Positions 34,521-46,558 are shown, numbered from the stretch's first letter. The stretch: 64,000 bases of DNA from Pseudozyma flocculosa PF-1 (GCF_000417875.1 NW_006920891.1:268308-332307), one strand, 5' to 3'. Numbers and translations are program-made. The notes: generated by a model from the letters alone, not told the origin.

Positions 34521-35267
34521 GTTGGCGCTCCGAGGGGAGGGGCGACGTTGCGTGAGGCCGAGAGCGAGGTTGTCCTTGACCGTCTTGAGTGGTCTGGGTC
34601 GATGCGTCGGTGATGGTGGTGGTGGTGGCAGCGGCGACAGAAGCTCGTCGTTGGTAGTCTGGCAGGTGGAGGGGGCCAGAGGCAGAGCCTGGCAGCACGC
34701 AGGCCCGTTCGCGCGCTCGGACCTCGCCCGACGGCTCGACTGCCAGCAGGCCAGGCCAGGCCCGCCAGCAGCCCACTGCGTCCACGCAGTCCGGCTCACC
34801 GCCACGCGCCCCACAGGGCCCACAGTCGACCTTGCTCGCTCACCAGCGCAATGCCACCGACACCGGCGCCTGACTGCCGTCGTCGTCTCGCGTCCAGGTG
34901 CCGCGACGTGGTCGTCCCGCTCAAGACACGAAGAATTAGTCGGCTATGGCGGGGCATGCGTGCATGAAAAGAGAGATACGGTACAGAAAGAATCGAGTGC
35001 TGCCAGAGATGTGAGTGAGAGGACGTCGTAGTGTCTGAGGAGGCGAGGCGGCGAGATCAGGAGAGAGAGAGGGTGCGGAGAGACCGCAGACAATACACGA
35101 GACGGCGTGGCGACCATGGGCCATGGGGGAAAGGATGGACGGAGAGACCGAGCGAGCGAGCGAAGGGGCTTGCAGAGGCGACTGACTGCTGCCACAGCGA
35201 GAGAGGGCGCGCGGCTTTTGGGGCGATGCAAAGAAGAAAAAAGGCCTGGGGAAGCCTTTCCTCCTCT
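34521..35267. other. Spacer between LYS20 stop and dolichyl-diphosphatase fusion start
   Basis: 747 bp holding the promoter of the fusion gene and the 3' flank of LYS20 (same strand). A CCAGG tandem run (34747-34763) lies about 230 bp upstream of the fusion gene start. No gene supported. Confidence 0.65.
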
Positions 35268-36903
35268 TTAGGCGGCGCTGGCCTCGATGCTCCTGGCATA
35301 GTTGCGCAGGATGCGGTCGACGTCCTCCATCGTCTGCTCGCGCACGTCGGCGAGCTTCTTGATGGCGGCGGTGGCCTCCTTGACCTGCTCCTCGGTCAGG
35401 TCCAGCTCGAGCTGCTCGCAGCGCGACTTGACCGCGTTCCAGCCCGTCAGGCGGTGGCCGATGCTGACATAGCGGCTCATGCCAAAGTCCTCGGGTCGGA
35501 TAATCTCGTACGTCGACGGGTTGGCCAGGATGGCCTTGGCGTGGATGCCCGCCTTGTGCGTGAAGGCGCAGTAGCCCGTGACGTAGTTGTTGAACGGCAC
35601 CTGGATCTGGACGGCCTCGGCGACCAGGTTCTCGACCTCGCGCAGCGCCTTGAGGTTGTACTTGCTCATCACGTACTCGCGGTCCGCCGTGTACATTCTC
35701 GCAATGAAGCCGCCGAGCGACGGGATGCCGTTCCTCTCGCCAATGCCGAGCACCGACGTGTCGACGTGGGTGGCGCCGGCCTCGAGCGCCGTGTAGGCGT
35801 TGGCGATGGCGCAGCCCGTGTCGTTGTGGAAGTGGCACTCGATGTCGCAGCCAACGACGCCGCGCAGCGTGCGGACCAGGTCGTAGACCTGGCGCGGGTT
35901 GGCCACACCGACCGTGTCGGCGATTCCGACGCGGTTGACGCCGACCTTGTCGACGGCCTGGTAGATGCTGAGCAGGTCGACGAGGTCGGAGCGGAACGAG
36001 TCCTCGGTCGAGAAGCGGATCTCGATGCCCTTGCTCTTGACAAACTGGATGACCTCGATGGCAGTCTTGGTAATGTAGGTCATATCCTTGCCGTGCGAGT
36101 ACTCGCGGAGGAACTTGGAGGTGCCCATGACGACGTCGACGCCGTCGACGCCCGTCTCGACGGCGATCCTGGCGTCGTCCATGTGGCATCGGATGTGGGT
36201 GATGACCTTGGTCTTGAGGCCGAGCTTGCAGATGGCCTCGCAGTCCTTGCGCGACTGCTCCGACGCCGCGGGCGACGTGAGCTCGATGCAGTCGACGCCG
36301 AACTTGTCGAGCGCCTTGGCAATCTTGATCTTGGTCTCGGTGTCGAAGAAGGCGTTGGCGAACTGCTCGCCCTCTGAGCAGCACGAGGCGAGTCACGCGG
36401 AACGGGGGGAGCGCGGGAGCATGGGTCAGCGGGGATGTCGAGGCAAGGAAACAAAGAGAGAGCACGCTGCTGAACGGCGCAGTCGTTGGCGGATCTGGAG
36501 CAGGCGATGCCCGTTCCACCACCGGTGTGACACCTGCATCTGCGCAGGACACGCCGGCTTTGCCATCTCCGCGTCAGGACTGCCGCCCACCACATCGTCC
36601 GACGCAGCGCGACCATCCTCGTCCTCTCTTCCTACCACCAAGGCCGGGACACTCACCTCGCAGAGTCGACTCGATGATCTTGAAGTTGGAGACGTTGCTC
36701 AAGAAGTCCGAGTAGCGCGAGTTGAAGGGCTGGACGTTGCCGGCGTTGCCCGTGTCGCCGAGGTGAGGCTGCCTGCGCACCTCAGCGCCGTTGGCGGGGG
36801 CGCCGTTGGAGCCGAGCGACATCGAGGTGTCGATGCCGACGTGCGTCTCGGGGGCGGCGCCGTTGACCTTCTGGGTAGCGCCGGGGTCAGAGTGGTCGCA
36901 CAT
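35268..36903 (-). CDS. LYS20: Homocitrate synthase
   Basis: First enzyme of the alpha-aminoadipate lysine pathway: condenses acetyl-CoA with 2-oxoglutarate to homocitrate. Two minus-strand exons, 36903-36657 and 36373-35268, give 450 residues. The junction rebuilds the hallmark [20 protein letters not shown]. Other family marks: [34 protein letters not shown], metal-binding [24 protein letters not shown] and [13 protein letters not shown]. The N-terminal 60 residues are less conserved. Length matches fungal Lys20 (about 430). Lysine-sensitivity cannot be read directly. The single intron (283 nt) is more than twice the usual local size. The distinction from isopropylmalate synthase is clear from length and motifs. 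Confidence 0.94.
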
Positions 36904-37947
36904 GGTTGCGGAAAAGGTAGATGGGGGTTGAGGGCGGGTAAGGATGCGGGGGCACGAGGGTTCTATGCGCGGAAGGCGAAGGGAGGGTAGAGCAGCGTGG
37001 CGGAGTCGCTAACGTCGGAAGGATCTCTTTGGCTGGAGTGGATCTCTGGACGGTGATTGACCGATGGCGGATGTAGGCAGGGATGGTTGAGGTTCGGAAA
37101 GAGGAGAGAGAGGAACGGAGCAGGCAAAGCTTTCTTCCTCCCGGGCAGCCAGGCGAGGGGGGCGAGGGGCGAGGGCGTGGCAAAAACCCGCCGTCCATCC
37201 AGCAGGCGGGCGGCGCTGGGCCCCCACCTCTCTGGCGCCGTCGCCCCCGAGTCACTCCTCGCCCCCGCCCCCCTGCCCGCTGGCCGGTGAGCCGGGCTTG
37301 GCTGGCAGGCCGAGAGGAAGCCGCTGAAAAAAACCCAAGCCTGCTCGCGCGAGTGATTTGAAATTGCCCTAGCTGGGCCAGGAATACAAACCGGGCCTGC
37401 CTCCTGCACGGCGGCGACCAGAGACGCCGTCGATTAGAAGTTTGTAGTGCCTCCGCCCTCTCGTCCAAAGCATGGTGACTGGTGCCCGCATCGGCCTTTT
37501 CCCGAGCCAGCGTCGGCTCCTTTCCGGGATCTCGCGCGGCGCTCCTACCGGCCGGCTGACGAGTGGGGCGTAGCCTGGGCTGCCCAGCCCCGGCGCTGCC
37601 TCCTCTATCTGTCTCGGTCCCAGCCGCCAACTGGCAGCACCATCCAGCGTCCGATGGGCCTGCCCTGAAGCTGCCACGCCCTGGCATGTTCTCGGAAGTC
37701 CCGCGGCCTCGCAAGCACGCACTCACACGGTTCGCACCGGGACTCAGGCTCGCTCCAGCTATCCAGTCGGGCCAGGCCGGATGGGCGTGGCGACGCGGTG
37801 CGATTTGCCCATTCTCTAGCATGCATTTGAGATCGTTTCATCAAAAAGGGCAGGTGGAATGTCGTTCAGGTGCGAGCGTGCAGTAACGCCAGGAGAAAGG
37901 GGAGGGACAGCGTCGAAGCCCTCTGGAGGTACCGGCGCAGCGGCATA
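36904..37947. other. Intergenic region between ZDS1-like stop and LYS20 start
   Basis: 1.04 kb, both flanking genes on the minus strand, so it holds the LYS20 promoter. CCAGGC/GGCTGG-type words cluster near 37281-37311, about 390 bp upstream of the start. No coding sequence or RNA gene recognised. Confidence 0.65.
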
Positions 37948-39351
37948 TCAGCGCCGTCGCGATTGACTTGTCCTCGCCGCCGCCTCGAGGACGGCGCTCG
38001 AGCCGGGGATCTCGGCGAGCTTGAGCTGGCCTTTGGAATGGTCGACGAGGACGTCGCCGATCCAGCCGCTGCCCGTTGGCTCGGCCGCCTTGCCGGAGCT
38101 GGACCTGTCGAAGCTGTCAATGTGCGGAGGTGCCGACCCGGGGCCTGAGCCCGAGCCCGCACCGGAGCTGGGCGCGGCCCGACGCTGGGGAGCAGGGTCG
38201 CTGGTACGCTCGCTCCGATCGCGATCCGGCCGGCTGGAGAAGCCGCCCTCGTGCCCCTGCACCGGCTCGCTCCGCCTCTGAGCGCTGGAAGACGATGCGG
38301 GCGAAGCCGAAAAGCCTCCTCGTGATGAGGATGACGAAGCCGACGACGAGGGCCTCGCCGAGCCCCTACTGGCGCTGCCTCCGTGTGACCGGCCATTTAT
38401 GACGCCGCCGCCATCGCTGTTGCGGGACTGATCTTTGGATCTGTCCACCTCGTGCTTTTGCGGCAGCGGCCCATCTGAACGGCGCTTTCCTCCGATCCAC
38501 GCGCCCGAGTCGAGCTCCTTGGCGACAGAGTCCCGAGCTCTCCCAGAACCCTCGCTGCTGCTGCTCGACGGCAACGACGGTGCGGGCGCGGCACCCTGGG
38601 CGGTGGCTGTGGCGAGATCCCCCCGGTCGCCCTCGGACGGCACGCCCGACCACAGCGGGGTTGAGCCGCCAAAGCTGTCGCCCAGGCCAAAGTAGTCGGA
38701 GGTGGAGCCGTTGGCCGCGGTCCACGTCTCTACGCCTCGGTCCGGCGCCGAGGGGCTCTCGCTGACAAGTCGGTACGGCGTGTGGGCCTGCAGCGTCTGG
38801 GTATCGACCACTTGACCCACGGTAAACCCCCCGGCGATCGCAATCTGTGCGGCGATGCCAGAGCCCGGGCTGCCGCTGTGGCCGCCATAGCCAAGCGGGT
38901 TGGACATGGTCTTGAGATCGTCGTTGATCTGCTGGTGCTGCACGCCGTAGCCTGGCTGCTTCATCGGCATCTCGGCCGCTCGGCCGCGTCCAGAACCCGC
39001 GGGTGCCCTGTCCGGCTTGGTCAAGCCTGTGCGCTTCTGCTTGCCGGTCGGTGCTGCGGGAGCGCCGTAGGCTGCGCTCGCCCTGTCCGAACCCTGAGTA
39101 GCGGCGGCAGAGCTTGCAGACTCGCTCGGCGACGGGCCGCTGCCGTTGGCAGACGCGTCGACGAAGGTCGCACCGGTCGGAGCAAGTGCGACGACTGCGG
39201 CAGGTGGTGCGCCATGGTCCGCGCCGTTCGCCTTCGATTCGTGATCCCCAGCCGCAGCAACGTCTGATCCAGCGATGGTCGTCGGCGCCTGTTGCTGCTG
39301 TTGCTGTTGCTGTTGCTGGTGCTGCTGCTGTTGCTGCCTCTGGAGCGCCAG

Positions 39352-39391
<40 letters not shown>

Positions 39392-42003
39392 CTCTGGTTG
39401 ATAATGCTGAGGTACCAGAACATCAGGTTCGAGATGAGCACCTGCTCGTACAGCGGCCGCCTCGGGTTGGCCAGCTTGATGTGGCTGAGCCGGTAGACGG
39501 CGCGCTCGATGTGGATCGGGTAGCGGTACGAGCTCATCCCCGCCCGGGCGTGTATGCCGGCCATGTTGCGGTCCAGCAGGCTGCCCGCGGTGATTTGGCC
39601 GTTGAAGCCCTTGGAGGCGGCCGCGCCCATCGAAGGGCTTTCGTCCGGGCCCTTTTTCTTGCCAAAGAGGGCTCCGAGGAAGCTCGACGACTCCTTCTCC
39701 TTTTCCCTCTCGCGCTCCCGTTCCCTCTCCCGCTCGCGCTCCTCCTCCCTTTCGCGCTCCTTGCGCTCTCGCCGCTCGTACTTTTCCTTTTTCCGCTCCT
39801 TCTCCTTTTCGAGCTTGGCGGCGCGGTCGCGCTCGTCGTCATCGTCCTTGCCCAGGCCGAACCACGACAGGCCAAAGCCGCCCTTGCGCTCCTTGTCCTT
39901 TTGCCTCTGCGGAGGCGGGGACACGGCCCGCTGCCTCAGCGACGGCGGAGCCGAAGCGCCAGCGGTGGTGGCAGGGGTCGCCGCGGTCGAAGCAGTGGGT
40001 GGCGCAGCATCGGCGGCGGCGGCGGTGGCGGCTCGGCGAGGCGCGTGCTGACTCGACGAAGACGACTTGGACTGATGCTGTAGCGAGTTGGTCGAGGCGT
40101 TGGGCGTGGTGGACGCCGCCGGTCTGGCCGAGGTCGCGGCCGGCTTGCGGGTCGTCTTCTCAAACGATGGCACAGGCGGCACGTGCGAGACCGGGATGGG
40201 CTTGATCTGGTTGGCGTTCACCGGCGTCCGTTCGTGATTGGGCGATGTCAGAGGAGAGTCGCTCAGTGGCGCCGAGCCGGCCAGAACGGTCTGCATTTCC
40301 GCTTCTGCCGCCTGGTCGGCCTTGAGTCGGCCGGCCTGCGCGTCGACTCCGTCACCCGCGATGTCGAAGTAGCCCTGCTTCGCTGCGGTGGCCACTGACG
40401 CCTGCGTTGGGGTCTGTGGCGGCGAGGGGCTTCGGCTCCCGAGCTTGATTGAAGAGGCGAGGCTGCCGTCGGAAAACGTCTCGGCCAGAGACGTCAGGCT
40501 CGTCCTCTGAGACGCGTCCGAATGGTACGAGTCGCGCGAGTAGGCGTCGACGATGGAGTCAGTCGCTTCGTCGGACAGCGGCCGCGAGCTTTCGCCGAAG
40601 CTCGACTCGTCTTCGGGGCCCGAGGACATCTCGGACTGGTTGCTTTGTCTCCGCTCCATCGTGGCCGACCCCGAATCGCCTGAGGGCCCCGAGGCCGTTC
40701 CAGCGGCCGCAGTGACTTCGCCCAGTGCCGAGGCTGCATCGAGGTCGGCCTGGCCGTCGTTGCCGGACTCTTTCCGGCGAGCAGCGAGGCTGCCAGCTCG
40801 GCTGTCGCCGGACAGCGACGCCTTGCGGATCTTGGTGCGGACCGCGCGGCGAAGGATTTGGCCAGGTCTGGGCACGATGATGGGCGCGTCGGCGTCGTCA
40901 GCCCCTGTGTTGGGGCGGACATCGTCGGCTTGGTCGAACGCTGTGACGCGCGAGGTAGATGCGGTGTGGATGACGGGTCACGTCAGTCAGTCAGCTGCAA
41001 GCTCCGACGCCCCACGAACAAAGACGCCGCCAGCCTTGCCTCCGGCACTCTTCTGCTTACCCAGCGGTGAGGTGTCGATGCTGAGTGTGCGGCGAAGGAC
41101 GCTCCGCAGCTTCGTCGGGTCGTCGCTCTTGCTCGCCTCCTCGGCCAGCTGCTCCAGCTTTTGCAGGTCGTCGATGGTCAAGATCGGCACGTTGGGGCCG
41201 TATGCAGCGCTGCGCGGGGTCCTCTGCGCCAGAACACTCCCCTCGCCTCCGCTGCTCTCGTCGTCGTCGGCGTCGTTATCGGGGCGGTACTGTCGCCGCA
41301 GCGTGCTTCCGCGCCGGGTCAGGGAAGTGGAACGGCTGATGATGCTGTCTTGACTGTCTCCCGGACGTCGCAGTGAGTTGAGCCGGCTGGCGATTGGCGA
41401 ATCTTGCCCTGCCAAGGCTGCCTCGCCGGCAGCGAGAGGGTCGGGGTCCGCGACGTCTGCCTGGCTCACCGTCCGAGCGGCATGGTCCTTGAGAAAGTTG
41501 CGGAAGTCGGCCGGCGAGATCTCGGGATGCACCGAGGCCGGCACCCAGAAGAGGTGGCTGGGGTCCTGCGGCCGCGACGGGTCAAACTGGCTGCTGCGGC
41601 TCGACGAGCGGCGACCCAGGCTCGAGCTCGGCGAGGGCGAGCGCCCCGCCTCTCGACCTCCGATCGAGTCGGGCGATCCGGGTCGCTCGGCGCCGAGTCC
41701 TCTTCTCCTCGCGGTGAAGCGGGCACGCTCGCTGCCAGACCCTTTGCGCTGGGCCAACGGGCGCGCCGAGGCATCCAGCCCACCGACGGCCCCTTCGTCG
41801 ACGAGATTGACGCCCCTGCGTTCACGCTCGCGCTCCGGTGACGGCACCGACAGTAGCTCCTGTCCTCCACCATGGACCGCAGCAAGGTCTGGCAGGTCCG
41901 GATCGAGGATGGGGCGGTTGACCGAGAGCCGTCGATGCGATTTGAGCGCCTCTACTTCTCGCTGGAACTCGGAGTCGGTGATGTTCATTGAGGGCGCCGA
42001 CAT
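37948..42003 (-). CDS. Zds1/Zds2-like protein (Zds C-terminal domain)
   Basis: Two minus-strand exons, 42003-41061 and 40940-37948, give 1311 residues, joined as SPLAFDQADD. The diagnostic block is YPIHIERAVYRLSHIKLANP followed by RRPLYEQVLISNLMFWYLSI, the Zds_C domain. In yeast this domain binds PP2A-Cdc55 and controls mitotic entry and exit, polarity and Dbp5. A second conserved element, HLFWVPASVHPEISPADFRNFL, lies in exon 1. Before Zds_C is a highly charged Lys/Glu/Arg coiled segment (39660-39840). Directly after it is a long glutamine-rich tract (39280-39405), then a Ser/Gly-rich tail. Most of the protein is disordered and rich in Ser, as in other Zds proteins. Family is well supported; specific partners are inferred. 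Confidence 0.87.
39280..39405. repeat. CAG/CTG trinucleotide repeats coding for poly-Gln
   Basis: Several CTG-unit runs on the plus strand (CAG/CAA on the coding minus strand) encode two Gln tracts of about a dozen residues separated by a short LALQR spacer and a His. They sit immediately C-terminal to the Zds_C domain and are likely length-variable. Confidence 0.9.
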
Positions 42004-43919
42004 GGCTGGAATCCGTGACTATTCCAGCCGAGGCGCTCGACGCTGACCTGGTCCGGCGAGGACAACGGCGCCGAGTCGCTTGGATCGATCCTCGAAATCG
42101 GGAGAAAGTTCGCGGTTGCCTCCGTACGGGCGATCAGGCGAGAGGCATCAGAAGCGAGCGACCGAGCAACGATGAAGGGAGCCGAGTACAGCGAGCCGGC
42201 CAGTGATACGCGACACTCGGAACGCGCTGAGAGGAGGGAGGAAAGGGGGTGACGTGGAGTGATGCGGTGCTGCGGCGGGATGCGATGGGGTGCGGGACTG
42301 GTGCAGAACACGAGCTGCGGAGGTGGCGGTTATTGAAGGTCGTAGGCTGATCGCATGCAACGAGGTGATCAATGCGGACTGGGAGCCCGATTGGATGTTC
42401 GAAGGCCAGAGGTGTGTCGTCTTGTGCTGCTGCCGCTGCTGCTGGTGGTGCTGGACAGCTGGCCGGGTCAGAAGCGGCCGCCGTAAGAACCGCGGTCTGG
42501 GCGGTGATGGAGTGGTAGATACGTGCGATCTAGCCCGACGTGGGTGGAGGAGACGAAGCAGGCTCGTGTGCGGGCGGGCGGGGGCGGGTCGAGCTCGTTT
42601 AGTGCAGCCTAGCGTGGCGGGAGAAATGAGCGCGGATGGTTCGAGTGGGGCGAGGTGAGCGGGACCCCGGGCGGGAAAGGGGCTGGCGACTGCTCTTTCG
42701 TCGAGCTGTGACCGAACGGAGCCGAGAGAGAGGGTCGGAAAAGAGTGAGAGACGAGGAGAGGGAGGGAGAGAAAGAGGTGTTGGAGGCCAGGACGGTGGA
42801 GCGAAAGGCGTGGCCGGATCGACGCCAGAGAGAACGAGAGCGAGGGCGAGGGAGCATGGAGAAGCAGCAGGCGGAAGCGAGGCAGGTGGCATGCCCGGGG
42901 CAAGCCAAGGTCGAAGCCAGCCCACAGCCTGAGTGCAGGCGTGCGAGCGTGCGTGCGTGCCCGGCCAGCGAATCCGTGCGGGCGGTGGAAAGCCAAGGGT
43001 CGGAGGCCTCTGGCCTGCCTCGCCTAGCCTTGCCTGAACTGGCCCAGGCAGCCGGGGCTGGGGGAACGCTCCAGCCAGCCAGGCCAGGCCAGGCAAGGCC
43101 AGCCAGCCAGCCACACAGACGGCGCAGCGGGCGCAAAACGCCGAAGCTGGCAGAAAAATCAGGGGCCTGCCTGCCACCGGCCAGCCTCGAGGGGGACCCT
43201 ACGCTGCCTGCCCCGGCTGGCGGGACAACACCCTAGCTTGCACTGGCCCTATCGGGGGCTGCATCCTCATTCTCAGTCTGCCTCGGCCTGCTTCCAGAGT
43301 GTCGGCCCGATCCACAGGATCCACAGGATCCACAGGATGCACCGCTGACCGTGCCGTGCCATGTCGGCCGGCCAACCTCATGGACCGGACAATGCAGGAT
43401 CCAGAGCCGTTTGATCGACACCGTGGCTGGCGCCTGGAGATCCGAGAACGATGAGGAGTCGTGGGGCGAGGCAGGAGCGAATAAGACTCCAACGAGCTGG
43501 GTCCGTCGATGGCATTGTGTCGACGCCATGGCCCCCTCCTTCGTGCCGTACGCGTGCTGCGCGCCTTGGACCGCTTTGCACCGCCACCCTCTCCTCCGAG
43601 CCGCAATCTGCACAGGCGAAACCGTTCAGTCAAGCAGCGAGCACGCCGAGCAAGATGACGCTGTCCGAAGGTGCCGGCGGCGAGACCAGGCCGGCACAGC
43701 ACGGCCCTCTGCCGCCTCATAGTCGGGACCGGTCGGCGTCGAGGACTGTTCGAAACCCTCTATCAGTGATGGGGATGAAGAGTGGCGAGGTTTGGATTCC
43801 TTGATCAACATCGCAGCCGGGCAGGCCGCCCTTTGCGGCGGCGTCTATACATGCAGTGAGCCAATCCACGCTCTACACGGCGGGAGCAGATGCGCTGGAC
43901 AGGGCCAAGGCCGGGACGC
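42004..43919. other. Intergenic region upstream of the Zds1-like gene
   Basis: 1.9 kb with no convincing gene on either strand; ORFs here translate to Arg/Ser/Pro/Ala strings. It holds the pyrimidine-rich leader of the Zds1-like gene on its left, a CCAGGC/GCCAG cluster at 43010-43112, and three tandem GATCCACAG units near 43318-43344. Its right end is the 3' flank of the CHCHD2-like gene. Confidence 0.6.
43318..43344. repeat. Short 9-bp tandem repeat (GATCCACAG x3)
   Basis: Three perfect copies of a nine-base unit in intergenic DNA, followed by a diverged fourth (GATGCACCG). Confidence 0.8.
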
Positions 43920-44631
43920 TCAGTAAGGGCGCGCGGCAGCCTGGCAAGCCTTGAGCTGCTCGAGGTAGTAGGAGCACGAGTTCATGTCGTTGGCTGAGAG
44001 GGCGAGGAGAAAACGAGGAGCGTGGAAGCAGCAGCAGCACCAGGCAAAGGTCAGCACTCGTCATCGTCGGAATGGGTGCAGCGTTCATGGTGAATCTGGC
44101 AAGCCTGGCCCACTCACTGCTCTCGAGGCACTTGATGAAGTCACGGCTCTGCACCTCGCAGTTGACGCCGGCGTTTTGCTGCTGCGAGTAAGCCTGGCTC
44201 TGGTCAAAGGCAGGCTGGGGAGCCTGGGTGGCCTCGGCGGCGGGCTCGGATCGTCCGCCAAAGAGCATGTTGGACAGTCCATGGCCGACCGTGGAGCCGA
44301 CAGCGACACCAGCTGCCGTCGATGCCATCTACGTTTGGCAAGGTCGGTCGCAGTGCACAGGAGAGGGGGAGGAGAAGATCGTCAGCTCCCTCGCACGGCC
44401 ACCGAGCGGGATGAAAGCTTCCAAGAGCCAACGTACCTGGCCGAAGAGTCCAGGGCCAGCAGACTGAGCAGCGGGCGCAGCGGCGTGCTGCTGAGGTGCG
44501 GCATGCGGCTGAGCGGCAGCAGGCGGCGGCGCAGAGTAGGCAGCGGGGCGGTTGGCAGCCATGGTGTGGGCACCGCGAGAGCCAGAGGGGGCGGCGCGGG
44601 AGCCACCGGAAGAGCGAGAAGAGCGAGGCAT
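43920..44631 (-). CDS. MIX17: Twin CX9C CHCH-domain protein (MIX17/CHCHD2-like)
   Basis: Small mitochondrial intermembrane-space protein imported by the Mia40 relay; homologs (yeast Mix17, human CHCHD2/10) support respiration and cristae. Three minus-strand exons, 44631-44437, 44328-44118 and 43993-43920, give 159 residues. The N-terminus is basic with many Ser and Arg (MPRSSRSSGG), then a Pro/Ala/Gln stretch, a central Gly-rich hydrophobic segment (GVAVGSTVGHGLSNMLFGG) and the CHCH fold. Both CX9C pairs are present: C122-C132 in CEVQSRDFIKC and C142-C152 in CSYYLEQLKAC. The second intron falls between the two CX9C helices. Family certain; exact ortholog name follows the yeast protein. Confidence 0.92.
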
Positions 44632-45108
44632 GGGGGGCGAAGTGAGGGGCTTGGTGGCGGAAGGCGTCGGGATGGAACAGTGCTGAGCAATTAGGTCGAT
44701 GGTGGTGGGACGGTGGCAAGCAAGGAGCAGGCTAGGGTGGGTGGTGGCAACGTCGGACAAGGTGAGTCCAGGCCAGGGTCAGCCGAAAAGGCCTTGCCAG
44801 GCGTCGCGGCCAATCACGGCGGCCCGCCCGTTGCCTGGGCCAGGCAGGCCGGGCCAGCCGGGCCAGACAGGAAAGAAGGCGCTGGCTGACACGAGGTTCG
44901 GCAACGTGCGCGCGAGGGCGATTTTCCGGTTCCCGAAAAAAAAGAGCAGCCCTGCAAGGAAGCTTCTCGAGGCCCATCAGCCCCTCGACCCGGCCTCAGA
45001 CACCCGCAGCATTAGCGAAAGATGGTTGCGACATGAAGACGCCGAGCATGGAGGTACAAATACAGAGGATTGGACGAGTGGAAGCGAGGAAGAGACGGGG
45101 GCGGGGGC
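44632..45108. other. Spacer upstream of the CHCHD2-like gene
   Basis: 477 bp, promoter of the CHCHD2-like gene and 3' flank of the Rpr2-like gene (both minus strand). It includes a dense CCAGGC/GGGCCAG cluster at 44836-44871, about 205-240 bp upstream of the start. No gene seen. Confidence 0.65.
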
Positions 45109-45853
45109 TCACGAGGATGACGACGACGATGGCGCTGTCGTGTCTGCTGCCGGGGCCTTTGCTCGTGGCCGACGACGCTTGCCTCGACGCACTGCCTTCG
45201 TGGATGGCGGAGCAAGCAGCCTGCGATACCGCGAGCTCTGGCACAAGCCGCAGACGCTGGAGTGCGCCTCGTCGGATCCATCCGCGCCAGACCTGTTCCG
45301 CTCCTCTGCACCGCGGCGGGACGGCTGGCGGGCGCAGTTGACGCCGGGCAACCGGGGCAGCCGACACCTTGGACACCGCCCGTTGTGCAGATCGAACCAT
45401 TCCGGCAGTACCTCATTCGAGGCTAATGGCGGCGGCAGAGGTGCCTCGCGCTGTATGCGCACATTGGGCTGGTGCGAATGGGCGATGTTGGGGACGTCGT
45501 CGCCCCACAGACCGCGGCGATGGCGGAACGAGGGCGCCGGCTGGGATTCGGGCGCCGCGCCGTATGCCGCCAGCCTGAGGAATGCGTCCGAGTGGTGCGA
45601 GGACAGCTTGGGCATCGTCAGCGCTGTTGCCTGGGCCACGGCCTCCTGGTGCAGGGCCTGGAGGGTGTTGGCGGCCTGCGACAGGGCCGACTTTGACGAG
45701 CCGCTCGTGCCAGGACCGGAGCCCGTCTTTGCCTGGAGCAGATGGAGATGGGCACAATGCAAAGCAAGCAAGGGAGGTCAGCCTTCCAGCCCCGTCATGG
45801 GAGGCGAGTGCGTCAGCTCGTGGACTAGGGCTCACCGCTCGTCGAGAGCTCAT
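45109..45853 (-). CDS. Probable RNase P/MRP subunit, Rpr2/Rpp21/Snm1 type
   Basis: Two minus-strand exons, 45853-45836 (coding MSSRRA) and 45732-45109, give 213 residues. After a short Ser/Gly segment comes a helix (KSALSQAANTLQAL) like the N-terminal helical part of Rpr2/Rpp21 proteins. A zinc-ribbon layout follows: CPRCRLPRLPGVNC, then VCGLCQSSRY after about 30 residues, with the family's LxPG-like turn. The C-terminus is very basic (RRGKRRRPRAK) and ends in poly-Ser. Such subunits bind the catalytic RNA and help process pre-tRNA or pre-rRNA in the nucleus. The match is by motif spacing only; another small zinc-ribbon protein is possible. The terminal Ser run reaches a stop at a site that could also be a GTGAGC donor, so a further exon cannot be excluded. 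Confidence 0.55.
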
Positions 45854-46558
45854 CGTGGCGCGGAGGATGGTGGGGAGGGGGGAAGCCGGTAGGAGGAAAC
45901 CGACGGCACGCCCGCGAAGAAGGAAAAAGCAGACGACGTGGAGGCATCGGACCCAAACACTAGCGTGGGCGTGGCCAGCGTGGCAGGCCAGCCTGCGACC
46001 TTTCGGCCAGGCCAAAGGTGTGGGGTGGGGCGAGAACGCTCGAGGCCGGCGGGGCGGTGGGGCCACCAGCTTCTCGCTGGCGTGCCAGGTCACTACTCTG
46101 CTGTCATTCCATCGACTTTACTCCTCTTCCAACTTGCTTCTTCTTGCTGCTCCTCACCGTCGTCGACCCCACGCTCCCGCCGCCCGCCTCAGGCTCGATT
46201 GCGCTGCCATCGGCCTACGGACCGACCACCCGCCCGCACCACCCGGAGCTGCTCCGCCTGTCGGCTGTTCCGTGCGCTCCTCGAGACTCGACGGCTGAAG
46301 CCGCGGTCTGGCCTTGTCGAATCGCAGCGAGGCATCGGCGAAGCCGCAGCTTGGCAACCAGGCCGCCGCACGCTCTCGCTCCTCGGCATCAAAGCGCTCT
46401 CGCCTCACTTTTCAACTCCAAGACGAGCAGGCAGCACGAGACACGGACGATCCATCTCGACGGCTGGCTGCGGCCGCGCTCGCGGGTGACCATTAGCAGA
46501 TTGGCCTGCTGTCGAGCATCATCCCCCCACGCTCCCGCCCTAAGGCCCTCGTATCAAC
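45854..46558. promoter_or_regulatory. Divergent spacer between Rpr2-like gene and HRD1
   Basis: 705 bp between divergent starts. A CCAGGC/GGCCAG cluster lies at 45968-46015, and the HRD1 side is pyrimidine-rich. The ORFs that cross it have no recognisable domain. Confidence 0.6.

Noticed and set aside
34936..36552. 538-codon minus-strand ORF over LYS20
   Set aside because: Out of frame with the homocitrate synthase blocks; Arg/His-rich shadow.
39292..40083. Leu-rich plus-strand ORF that looks like membrane segments
   Set aside because: It is the antisense reading of the poly-Gln and Lys/Glu/Arg tracts of the Zds1-like gene.
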